The notes under the pieces were generated by a model. The model made no database searches, was not told where the DNA came from, and was given only the letters and a program-made list of their open reading frames with translations. Below, one piece after another: positions 1-5,547 of a stretch of 8,703 nucleotides of DNA. This DNA comes from Candidatus Aenigmatarchaeota archaeon. Its GTDB lineage: Archaea > Aenigmatarchaeota > Aenigmatarchaeia > PWEA01. Made by a program: the position numbers and the translations under genes. How positions within the stretch are numbered: the stretch's first letter is position 1; every line of letters starts with the position of its first letter. The DNA lies in contig PUKU01000036.1 of NCBI GenBank assembly GCA_003550625.1, positions 1 through 8,703 of the forward strand. The letters are read 5' to 3'.

Positions 1-1166
1 CCTGCTTTTATACCGTAGGCACCCATGGCCACAGCAAGGTCTGCGATGAACGAATCTGTAGTCTCTCCGCTCCTATGTGAAACTATAACTTTCCAGTCGT
101 CGCCGTGTGCAAGTTTAGCCGCATCCACAGCCTCAGTCAAGGTTCCTATCTGATTTAGCTTGAGTAGAAGTGTATCACATGCTGATGTCTCTATACATTT
201 CCTTATCCTCCTTGGATTCGTAACAAGAAGATCGTCACCAACTACCATCGTCTCTGTTTTTTCGTTCAACGAAGCAAAAGCATCGAAATCGTTCTGATCG
301 TAGGGATCCTCTATAGAGTGGATAGGATACTCTTCGAGAAGTTCTATCCAGAAATCCTCTAGCTGATCAACGTTCATTGTCCTACCATCGATGGAATAGG
401 CTCCATTCTTACAAAACTCGGATGCAGCTGCATCTAAAGCCAGTTTAACTTCATTTTCTGGAGAGCATCCCACTCCATTTGTAGCTTCAAGAACAAGCTC
501 AATCGCATCCCTTGTCTTGGACAAAGGCGGAGCAAAGCCACCCTCATCACCAACGTTTGTTGCATACTTACCGTGTTTATCAACGAGAATTTTCCCTAGT
601 TCATGATATATCTCCGAGGCAACCCGAATATCTTCTTCTATAGCTCCCATGAAAGGAACTATCATGAACTCCTGTATAGCTAGATCGTTTCCTGCATGTT
701 CACCGCCGTTGAGTATATTCAGAAAAGGTTTAGGAACTTTCATTTTTCTATCGGGAAAGAACTTCTCATTAAGAAGCTCATAGAGCTCTTTGTTCGATTC
801 GTCTGAGGCAGCTCTGGCCGCTGCTAGGGAAACAGAAAGAATTGCATTTGCCCCTAGGGAACTCTTGTCCTCCGTACCATCCAGCTCTATCATCTTCCTG
901 TCAAGGTCTACCAGCCTCTGGCATTTCATACCCACAAGCTCGTTTTTTATTTCATTATTAACCTTCGAAACGGCTTCTCTCACGCCCTTTCCATGGTATC
1001 TGCTTCCACTATCCCTCAGTTCGAGTGCCTCGTACCTACCCGTTGAAGCTCCAGATGGAACTGCAGCCCTACCAAAGCCTCTCTTGGTAAATACTTCCGT
1101 CTCAATCGTAGGATTTCCACGAGAATCCAGTATTTCCCTGGCTTTTATATCCCTTATCTTGGACAT
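1..1166 (-). CDS. eno: Enolase (phosphopyruvate hydratase), C-terminus cut by window edge
   Basis: Interconverts 2-phosphoglycerate and phosphoenolpyruvate in the cytoplasm, with Mg2+. The visible 388 residues lack only the last 30-40 or so of a usual 420-430 residue enolase. Conserved sites in order: the mobile loop GASTGRYEA (39-47), GGEHAGN (154-160, His157), QEF (Glu166), GDEGGFAP (Glu208), and metal ligands Asp245 (LDAAA), Glu286 (SIEDP) and Asp311 (GDD). Then come catalytic Lys336 (LLLKLNQIGT), HRS (364-366) and Lys387 near the edge. All expected catalytic residues are present. The ATG at 1166 gives the standard N-terminus (SKIRDIKAREILDSRGNPT). It has no Shine-Dalgarno site, but a TATA-like GTTAAAAG lies about 28 bases upstream, so a leaderless transcript is plausible. 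It is the last visible gene of a minus-strand run with apgM, an aminotransferase and an RHH protein, 44 bases after the RHH stop. Confidence 0.97.
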   Translation of the reverse strand, partial: MSKIRDIKAREILDSRGNPTIETEVFTKRGFGRAAVPSGASTGRYEALELRDSGSRYHGKGVREAVSKVNNEIKNELVGMKCQRLVDLDRKMIELDGTEDKSSLGANAILSVSLAAARAASDESNKELYELLNEKFFPDRKMKVPKPFLNILNGGEHAGNDLAIQEFMIVPFMGAIEEDIRVASEIYHELGKILVDKHGKYATNVGDEGGFAPPLSKTRDAIELVLEATNGVGCSPENEVKLALDAAASEFCKNGAYSIDGRTMNVDQLEDFWIELLEEYPIHSIEDPYDQNDFDAFASLNEKTETMVVGDDLLVTNPRRIRKCIETSACDTLLLKLNQIGTLTEAVDAAKLAHGDDWKVIVSHRSGETTDSFIADLAVAMGAYGIKA

Positions 1167-1175
1167 TATTTGTTT

Positions 1176-1198
1176 CTATAGTACCCTGGGCTTTTAAC
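1176..1198 (-). promoter_or_regulatory. Possible enolase promoter with one RHH-type box
   Basis: The plus-strand word CTATAGTA at 1176-1183 is identical to 1386-1393 inside the tandem operator of the RHH gene. It lies 10-17 bases upstream of the enolase ATG. Further upstream on the minus strand is GTTAAAAG (about 1191-1198), a weak TATA-like sequence centred near 28 bases from the ATG. A box between TATA and start is where a repressor would act. One half-site is weak evidence on its own. Confidence 0.35.
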
Positions 1199-1210
1199 TT
1201 TTCTGGATCT

Positions 1211-1369
1211 CTAAAGAATATTTCTAACGTTACCCGGACCTTCTCCTCTGAAACTTCTGACCAGTGCCCTGAGAAACTCACCACGAGACTGGTAGTTACC
1301 TTTTTTCACTGCCTTGTCTATTTCCCTGGCCATTCCATCGGGTACTTTGAAGCTGATAACCTTGGACAT
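1211..1369 (-). CDS. Small ribbon-helix-helix (CopG/Arc-type) DNA-binding protein, 52 aa
   Basis: Translating 1369 down to 1211 gives a complete 52-residue protein starting MSKVISFKVPDGMAREID and ending GNVRNIL before TAG. The layout is that of an RHH domain: a short beta strand (VISFKVP, 4-10), helix A (about 11-25), a turn NYQSRGEF (26-32) with the typical Ser-Arg-x-Glu-Phe start of helix B, then LRALVRSF. RHH proteins bind DNA as dimers through the paired beta strands, often at short palindromes or tandem boxes, and often repress their own gene. No toxin gene follows. The next gene is enolase, 44 bases on, so this looks like a stand-alone regulator inside a glycolytic gene run rather than an antitoxin. 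There is no Shine-Dalgarno site. A TATA-like sequence overlapping a palindrome lies directly upstream. The family is confident; targets are inferred. Confidence 0.85.
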   Translation of the reverse strand: MSKVISFKVPDGMAREIDKAVKKGNYQSRGEFLRALVRSFRGEGPGNVRNIL

Positions 1370-1370
1370 A

Positions 1371-1400
1371 GTATTATATAGTATACTATAGTATAAAAAT
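1371..1400 (-). promoter_or_regulatory. Probable promoter and operator of the RHH gene: palindrome and tandem boxes on a TATA element
   Basis: Bases 1377-1390 read TATAGTATACTATA, a perfect 14-base palindrome. The 9-mer TATAGTATA occurs at 1377-1385 and again at 1387-1395, one helical turn apart. On the minus strand the right part reads TTTTTATACTATAG, a TATA-like element centred about 25 bases before the RHH ATG at 1369, the distance expected for a leaderless archaeal transcript. Tandem palindromic boxes at a 10-base period are a usual RHH operator form, so binding here would block TBP. The element fills most of the 32-base gap between the RHH start and the aminotransferase stop. The pattern is seen directly; its role is inferred. 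Confidence 0.6.
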
Positions 1401-1401
1401 C

Positions 1402-2514
1402 CTAAGAAATCTCCTCTTCGAGTATATCAAGGCCCCTGTTTATCTCCTTCTCTGTAGCAGAACCAAAACATATGCGGACGTTCTCCTTACTTCCGGGTCC
1501 GAATGGCTCACCAGGAACCATCGCGACGCCCTTCTCTATCATATCAAGGCAGAAGCTCCAGGAATACCTGCCGACATCGGGAAACACATAGAATGAACCC
1601 TGTGGTTCCTTGAACTCCAGGCCCATGTCCTCCAGCCTTCTGTCAACGATATCACGCCTCTTCCTGTAAACTGACCTCATTTCATCCACATGTTTATCAT
1701 TACGTATAGCATGTATGGAAGCAAGTTGGTTTATCCTCGGTGGGCAGCCTATCATAGCCCTAGATACTTTTTTGAAGTCCTCTATCGGTTCTTTGTGTGC
1801 TACAAGCCAGCCTATTCTCCAACCGGTCATCGCATGACTCTTTGATACGGAACCAACAACTATCGAGTTTTCACAGTAAGCAGTCGGGGAGTAATGTTTA
1901 CCATCGTACACAAACCTATGGTATACTTCGTCCGAAACCAACAACGTTCCTGCATCATCAGCATACTCACCTAACTCCCTGGCCTCTTCCCTGGTCATAA
2001 CATGACCTGTTGGGTTGGTAGGTGTATTTACAACAACCATCTCGGCACCATCTATTGCCTCCTTTGCACCGTCGGTGAGTCCATCACAATCAAAAAAATC
2101 AACCTGCTCCCAACTATTGCCGTTTACCTCCGAAATCGTCTGGTATGGAACCCAGCAGGGATCGTCTAGAACAACTTTATCGTCGGTCGAGAGCATCGAA
2201 GCAAAGACTGTGTACAGAGCTTGTGTTGCACCTACAGTGACCATGACGTCTTCTGGGTCGAGATCGATGCCCATTGGACCCACTGCTTCTTTCCTGTTCT
2301 CCCCTTCGGTTATGGCCTTCCTTAGCTCCCGAATACCGTAAAGGGACGTGTAACTCTGCTCTTTGGATAGCTCCTCCTTTGCTTTCTCCTTGACGTATTC
2401 AGGTGTATCAAAACTAGGTTGGCCTATATCCAACCGTACGCAGTCTTCATGTTTGTTTGCCTTCTCCGAAATCTTCCTTATTGAAAGACTCAGATCTCCT
2501 ACTCGCTTTCTCAT
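1402..2514 (-). CDS. Class I/II PLP-dependent aminotransferase (aspartate-aminotransferase fold)
   Basis: Cytoplasmic fold-type I aminotransferase of 370 residues, a normal length. Visible sites: GQPSFDTP (31-38), the cofactor loop GATQAL (95-100), NPTG with Asn167, SDEVY with Asp195 and Tyr198, and the Schiff-base lysine Lys225 in SVSKSHAMTGWRIGW. Arg233 and Arg347 (NVRICF) follow; the latter is the usual substrate-carboxylate arginine. The substrate cannot be read from sequence. Candidates are aspartate, alanine or an aromatic amino acid. Its place between apgM and eno suggests use of a 2-oxo acid near the phosphoenolpyruvate/pyruvate node, which is inference. ATG at 2514 overlaps the apgM stop by one base. 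A TTG one codon earlier (2517) lies 7 bases from GGAGG, so it is a real alternative start. Both imply translational coupling to apgM. Confidence 0.93.
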   Translation of the reverse strand: MRKRVGDLSLSIRKISEKANKHEDCVRLDIGQPSFDTPEYVKEKAKEELSKEQSYTSLYGIRELRKAITEGENRKEAVGPMGIDLDPEDVMVTVGATQALYTVFASMLSTDDKVVLDDPCWVPYQTISEVNGNSWEQVDFFDCDGLTDGAKEAIDGAEMVVVNTPTNPTGHVMTREEARELGEYADDAGTLLVSDEVYHRFVYDGKHYSPTAYCENSIVVGSVSKSHAMTGWRIGWLVAHKEPIEDFKKVSRAMIGCPPRINQLASIHAIRNDKHVDEMRSVYRKRRDIVDRRLEDMGLEFKEPQGSFYVFPDVGRYSWSFCLDMIEKGVAMVPGEPFGPGSKENVRICFGSATEKEINRGLDILEEEIS

Positions 2515-3749
2515 CAAAAACCTTCCTCCTCGGGTTGCGAAGAAGTCCCAAGTAATCCAGGGATCACATCCATACCATCAATATAACCAACATCTCCTTC
2601 CCTGCACCATTTTTCACCTATACGAACCACAGAATCCCTGTCAATACCTTCACCGTAGTAGACAATCGGAATCGGATCGTCAGAATGGTTCCCTAGTTCA
2701 ACGGGTGTGGAGTGATCACCTGTAAAGGCTATCTTTGTTCTTCCCCAGTCCAGGTTATCAAGAAGGTAACCAACGGCTTCGTCTACTTTTTCAAGGAATT
2801 TCTTCTTTCTATCGGCGTCCCTGTCGTGTCCTGCGTTATCGGCTCCCTTCACATGTATAAACACAAAATTTTTATCCTCCAGACCCTCAACGGCAGCTTT
2901 GGCCTTGGCCAAAAGATCGCTGTCAAAGTCCCCTGTAGCACCATAGGGTTTTATCACTTTCATACCAACCTGCCTCGCAATTCCCATGTAAAGCGGTCCG
3001 GCTGCAACACAAAAGGAGCCGACATCGTACTTTTCGTCAAAGGGTTCCAGCCTAAGGGGTTTTGATGCACCGCGAAGCAACAAAGCATTCACAGGCTTCT
3101 TCCCATCCTTCCTTCTCCTTTTATTTATATCGGCATCCTCAAGCACGGATCTTGTTTTTTCGACAAACCCATTGACAATATCCGCCGTCCTCCTGCTGTC
3201 CTCGTCCTTCTCGGGCACACATTTTTTAATCTCTACACCGGTTTCATGTGGATCCACGTCCTCGACGTTGTCCGACAATCCTTCGCCTTTTAGTATAAAC
3301 ACACCTCTGTGCTGGTTTGTACTCTTAAACACAAAGTCTGCTCCGTTGAGCTCAACGCTGTTGACAAGGCTTTCCAACTCTTCCTGCCCCTCTGTTATCC
3401 TCCCTGCACGCCTGTCCTCCACAACTCCTTCTTCATTGACCGTGGCAAAGTTTGTACGGAAACACACATCATTCTTCCCGGGCTCGATCCCGTATCCCAG
3501 GGCTTCGAATATACCGCGGCCCGAGTATCCTATATCATCTAGATCATACCCAAGGATAGAAAGATGGGCTGTATCGCTTCCTGGTGCTACGCCCTTTCCA
3601 ACGGAGTACATCATACCACCGGATCCATCCGAGACCATACTATCAAGGTTGGGCGTATCCGCGGCTTCCAGGCATGTCTGTCCATCCATATCGGTAGGCC
3701 TTCCACCTAAACCGTCCACGATAAAAAGAACTGTCTTCCTTCCTTCCAT
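2514..3749 (-). CDS. apgM: 2,3-bisphosphoglycerate-independent phosphoglycerate mutase, archaeal type
   Basis: Converts 3-phosphoglycerate to 2-phosphoglycerate through a phosphoserine intermediate; an alkaline-phosphatase-superfamily metalloenzyme of the ApgM branch. It has 411 residues, as usual. Sites in order: Asp12 in FIVDGLG (first metal), PGSDTAHLSILGYD with the presumed nucleophile Ser58, YSGRGIFEALG (75-84), FRTNFATV (97-104), LLLRGASK (223-230), HVKGADNAGHD with Asp304 and His308, and TGDHSTP with Asp345, His346 and then His355 (second metal group). One oddity: the common family motif DGLGDRP reads DGLGGRP here, Asp to Gly at residue 16. The start at 3749 has no Shine-Dalgarno site but has a TATA-like element about 28 bases upstream. 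It is the first gene of the minus-strand run and feeds enolase two genes downstream. Confidence 0.96.
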   Translation of the reverse strand: MEGRKTVLFIVDGLGGRPTDMDGQTCLEAADTPNLDSMVSDGSGGMMYSVGKGVAPGSDTAHLSILGYDLDDIGYSGRGIFEALGYGIEPGKNDVCFRTNFATVNEEGVVEDRRAGRITEGQEELESLVNSVELNGADFVFKSTNQHRGVFILKGEGLSDNVEDVDPHETGVEIKKCVPEKDEDSRRTADIVNGFVEKTRSVLEDADINKRRRKDGKKPVNALLLRGASKPLRLEPFDEKYDVGSFCVAAGPLYMGIARQVGMKVIKPYGATGDFDSDLLAKAKAAVEGLEDKNFVFIHVKGADNAGHDRDADRKKKFLEKVDEAVGYLLDNLDWGRTKIAFTGDHSTPVELGNHSDDPIPIVYYGEGIDRDSVVRIGEKWCREGDVGYIDGMDVIPGLLGTSSQPEEEGF

Positions 3750-3770
3750 AGGAGTAATACCTGGAAACTA

Positions 3771-3784
3771 GAATAAAAATATAG
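3771..3784 (-). promoter_or_regulatory. TATA-like promoter element of apgM
   Basis: On the minus strand the stretch reads TATATTTTTATTC. It is centred about 28 bases before the apgM ATG at 3749, and no purine-rich ribosome site precedes that ATG. Both facts fit a leaderless or nearly leaderless archaeal transcript starting the apgM-aminotransferase run. Confidence 0.5.
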
Positions 3785-3788
3785 GGCA

Positions 3789-3806
3789 TGGCTTTGCTGA
3801 AAGCCA
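3789..3806. repeat. Perfect inverted repeat in the apgM / Roadblock divergent promoter
   Basis: TGGCTTT (3789-3795) and AAAGCCA (3800-3806) are exact reverse complements separated by GCTG. The repeat sits between the TATA-like elements of the two divergent genes, so it could be an operator serving both, or a hairpin. It does not have a following T-run on either strand that would suggest a terminator. Function is inferred. Confidence 0.5.
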
Positions 3807-3813
3807 CCAACAG

Positions 3814-3825
3814 TTATATTAATTA
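3814..3825 (+). promoter_or_regulatory. TATA-like promoter element of the Roadblock-like gene
   Basis: TTATATTAATTA lies about 25-30 bases upstream of the ATG at 3848, which has no Shine-Dalgarno site. The spacing fits a leaderless transcript beginning at or just before 3848, and argues against the in-frame ATG at 3788. Confidence 0.5.
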
Positions 3826-3847
3826 TCCCAACAAAAGCTTAGTCTGT

Positions 3848-4210
3848 ATGAGCACAAGAAGCGAGATTCTGAACGTACTCGATGATCTCATAAGACTTGA
3901 AGATGTTAAGGCCTGTATGATTGCAAAGAAGGGTTTGGATGGCGTAGTTCCAGAGAAAAACGAGATAGATGATATAGACCTCTGGAAGCTTATACGGAGA
4001 ACGACCGATGACTTCTTTACAATTATAAGAGATTTTTACGACTACGGACTAAAAAGCATAGACTCGGAAATAGACGACTACATCGTAGACCTAACAGTTC
4101 TTGACAAAAACACTGCACTGATTGTCATATATCCTGCCCTTGCCAACAGAGGACTACTAGAGGTAGAGATAGAGAACAGAAAGAGAGAGATAGACGAGAT
4201 AATGAGATAA
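3848..4210 (+). CDS. Small Roadblock/LC7-like protein, 120 aa
   Basis: A soluble 120-residue protein with no signal peptide or membrane segment. Its layout resembles the Roadblock/LC7 (MglB-like) fold: an N-terminal helix (SEILNVLDDLIRLE, 5-18), a strand-turn-strand VKACMIAKKGLDGVV (20-34), a long helix (45-66), the strands YIVDLTVLD and TALIVIYP (78-96), and a final helix (102-119). These proteins usually dimerise and act as platforms or regulators for small GTPases or other signalling partners. The match is by pattern only and no catalytic motif exists to test. I chose the ATG at 3848 because a TATA-like element sits about 30 bases before it. The in-frame ATG at 3788 would add 20 residues and would place the promoter and an inverted repeat inside the gene. 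A FIST-domain gene follows 68 bases downstream on the same strand. Confidence 0.65.
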   Translation: MSTRSEILNVLDDLIRLEDVKACMIAKKGLDGVVPEKNEIDDIDLWKLIRRTTDDFFTIIRDFYDYGLKSIDSEIDDYIVDLTVLDKNTALIVIYPALANRGLLEVEIENRKREIDEIMR

Positions 4211-4230
4211 GCTGCTGACAGAAATCTTCT

Positions 4231-4260
4231 AGTCAAAAATAAATAAGTCCAAAATAAAGG
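4231..4260 (+). repeat. Tandem 15-base A-rich repeat upstream of the FIST gene
   Basis: AGTCAAAAATAAATA (4231-4245) is followed directly by AGTCCAAAATAAAGG (4246-4260), 12 of 15 positions equal. It lies in the 68-base gap before the FIST gene and may contain its TATA-like element or a binding site. In AT-rich intergenic DNA this could arise by chance. Confidence 0.35.
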
Positions 4261-4266
4261 ATAAAT

Positions 4267-4281
4267 GGAGGAATTCTTTTG
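4267..4281 (+). promoter_or_regulatory. Shine-Dalgarno site deciding a TTG start (FIST gene)
   Basis: GGAGG at 4267-4271 is seven bases before TTG at 4279-4281. No in-frame ATG lies nearby; the next in-frame ATG is at residue 75, inside the conserved FIST_N core. So the TTG is the supported start. Confidence 0.7.
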
Positions 4282-5547
4282 TCTGAAGACTTTAAGGCCT
4301 CGGTCACCGTGAGCAGACTGTGGGACGGAAAGAGAGTAGGCCAGGAGCTGGTGGATAAGATAAAACAAGATGATGTAGACCCGGACTTCATACTTCTATT
4401 CAGCACTATACACTACGAGGGCGAGTTTCAAAAGTTCCTGGATATAGTCAAAGACGAGTTCCCCGACGCTCCGCTCGTAGGCGGAACCGTTGCAGGGTTC
4501 ATGTCCCAACAAGGCTGCTACACGAGAGGAGTTTCAGCCATGGCAGTAGAATATGAAGACATGGAGGTTTCATATACAATCGGACATAACACAAAGGGCA
4601 AACCAAAAAGCAAGGCTAAAAAATGTTCAAAGGAAATAAGAGAGGAGTTAAAAGACTCTGAGCATGACGAAAAGCTGGTTTTCATGTTCACCTCTGGAAG
4701 TGAGATGCCTTCGATACCTGGTTTGGGGAGTAAAAGAGTTTACAATTCAAAGGTAGCCAGTTTTCTTGCTTCAAAATTACTCTGGATTTCCTCAAAATTA
4801 TTTGGGAAGGGGGTCGGAAAGGAGGAAATAGTTCTTAAAAACGTAAGTGAAGAACTCCCTGAATTCAAGATAATAGGAGGTTCTACTACAGACAACAATA
4901 AAATGGCTTCAAACTTTCAGTTTTTTGATAAAAAGGTTAGTAGGAATTCTCTGGTTTTGCTGGCTGTTGGAATAAATAAAAATGTATATATGACATCAGA
5001 GGCAGCCGTAGAGAAAACAGAGGAGGAATTAAAAATCAAAAAAGGTAGTAAAGGTTACATAATAAAGGAAATAGACGATAATTATGCCACTGAAAAATTA
5101 TTAGAGAGGTTTAATTGGCCTAAAGAGTTTCTGAACGAGAGCCTCCATAGAAAAACATTCTTCTATCCGTTAATATTTGAAAAGGAGGGTGAAATATTCC
5201 CCGAAGTCATGGGAGTTATTATAGGCAATAAGATTATATGTGGTTATGAAATAGATTCAGAAAGACTTTTCTTAGGACGGACTTCAGGACAAACACTCCT
5301 TGAAACAATTGATAAAGTATTCGGAAATACAGAAATATTTGAAAAAGCTGATTTAAACTTTACTATATACTGTTCTGCACTCCTGGAGGCCATAGGAAAA
5401 GACTTCTTTAATTTAAGGGAATCAATAACAGAAAACCTCGGTGAAACTCCTTTCCTTTTAATCGCTACCAGTGGTGAGGACTTTAGAGTACCAGGAAATA
5501 TACCAAAGCATACTAACGAGACGATCAATGCCGCCACCTTCCTTTGA
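4279..5547 (+). CDS. FIST-domain (FIST_N and FIST_C) sensor-like protein
   Basis: A 422-residue soluble protein with both FIST modules: FIST_N about 35-235 (FILLFSTIHYEG, LVGGTVAGFMSQQG at 67-79, FKIIGGSTTDNN at 197-207) and FIST_C about 250-415 (FYPLIFEKEGEIFPEVMG, then GEDFRVPGNIPKHTNETI at 399-416). FIST domains are proposed small-ligand sensors. Here no kinase, cyclase or methyl-accepting domain is attached, so output would need a partner, possibly the preceding Roadblock-like protein. The start is TTG with GGAGG at 4267-4271, seven bases away. An ATG at 4265 is in another frame and stops early. The last 90 bases overlap the convergent reductase gene. Base composition changes inside the gene: rows before about 4560 are 45-58 % GC, while most after 4740 are near 27-38 %. 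Confidence 0.88.
   Translation: MSEDFKASVTVSRLWDGKRVGQELVDKIKQDDVDPDFILLFSTIHYEGEFQKFLDIVKDEFPDAPLVGGTVAGFMSQQGCYTRGVSAMAVEYEDMEVSYTIGHNTKGKPKSKAKKCSKEIREELKDSEHDEKLVFMFTSGSEMPSIPGLGSKRVYNSKVASFLASKLLWISSKLFGKGVGKEEIVLKNVSEELPEFKIIGGSTTDNNKMASNFQFFDKKVSRNSLVLLAVGINKNVYMTSEAAVEKTEEELKIKKGSKGYIIKEIDDNYATEKLLERFNWPKEFLNESLHRKTFFYPLIFEKEGEIFPEVMGVIIGNKIICGYEIDSERLFLGRTSGQTLLETIDKVFGNTEIFEKADLNFTIYCSALLEAIGKDFFNLRESITENLGETPFLLIATSGEDFRVPGNIPKHTNETINAATFL

Noticed and set aside
790..1197. A 135-codon plus-strand frame
   Set aside because: Antisense shadow of the enolase N-terminal half, whose catalytic motifs are intact.
1102..1284. A 60-codon minus-strand frame across the enolase start and RHH 3' end
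   Set aside because: It lies in a different frame over two well-supported genes on the same strand and has no family pattern.
1211..1369. Toxin-antitoxin pair led by the RHH gene
   Set aside because: The flanking genes are an aminotransferase and enolase; no ParE/RelE- or PIN-like small partner is seen on either strand.
3172..3771. A 199-codon plus-strand frame antisense to apgM, and similar long plus-strand frames at 2015-2341 and 2363-3065
   Set aside because: Ser/Pro-rich low-complexity translations mirror the codon structure of the strongly supported minus-strand enzymes; no motifs.
3788..3847. Upstream in-frame ATG for the Roadblock-like gene
   Set aside because: The extra 20 residues would encode the inverted repeat and the TATA-like element; no ribosome site precedes it.
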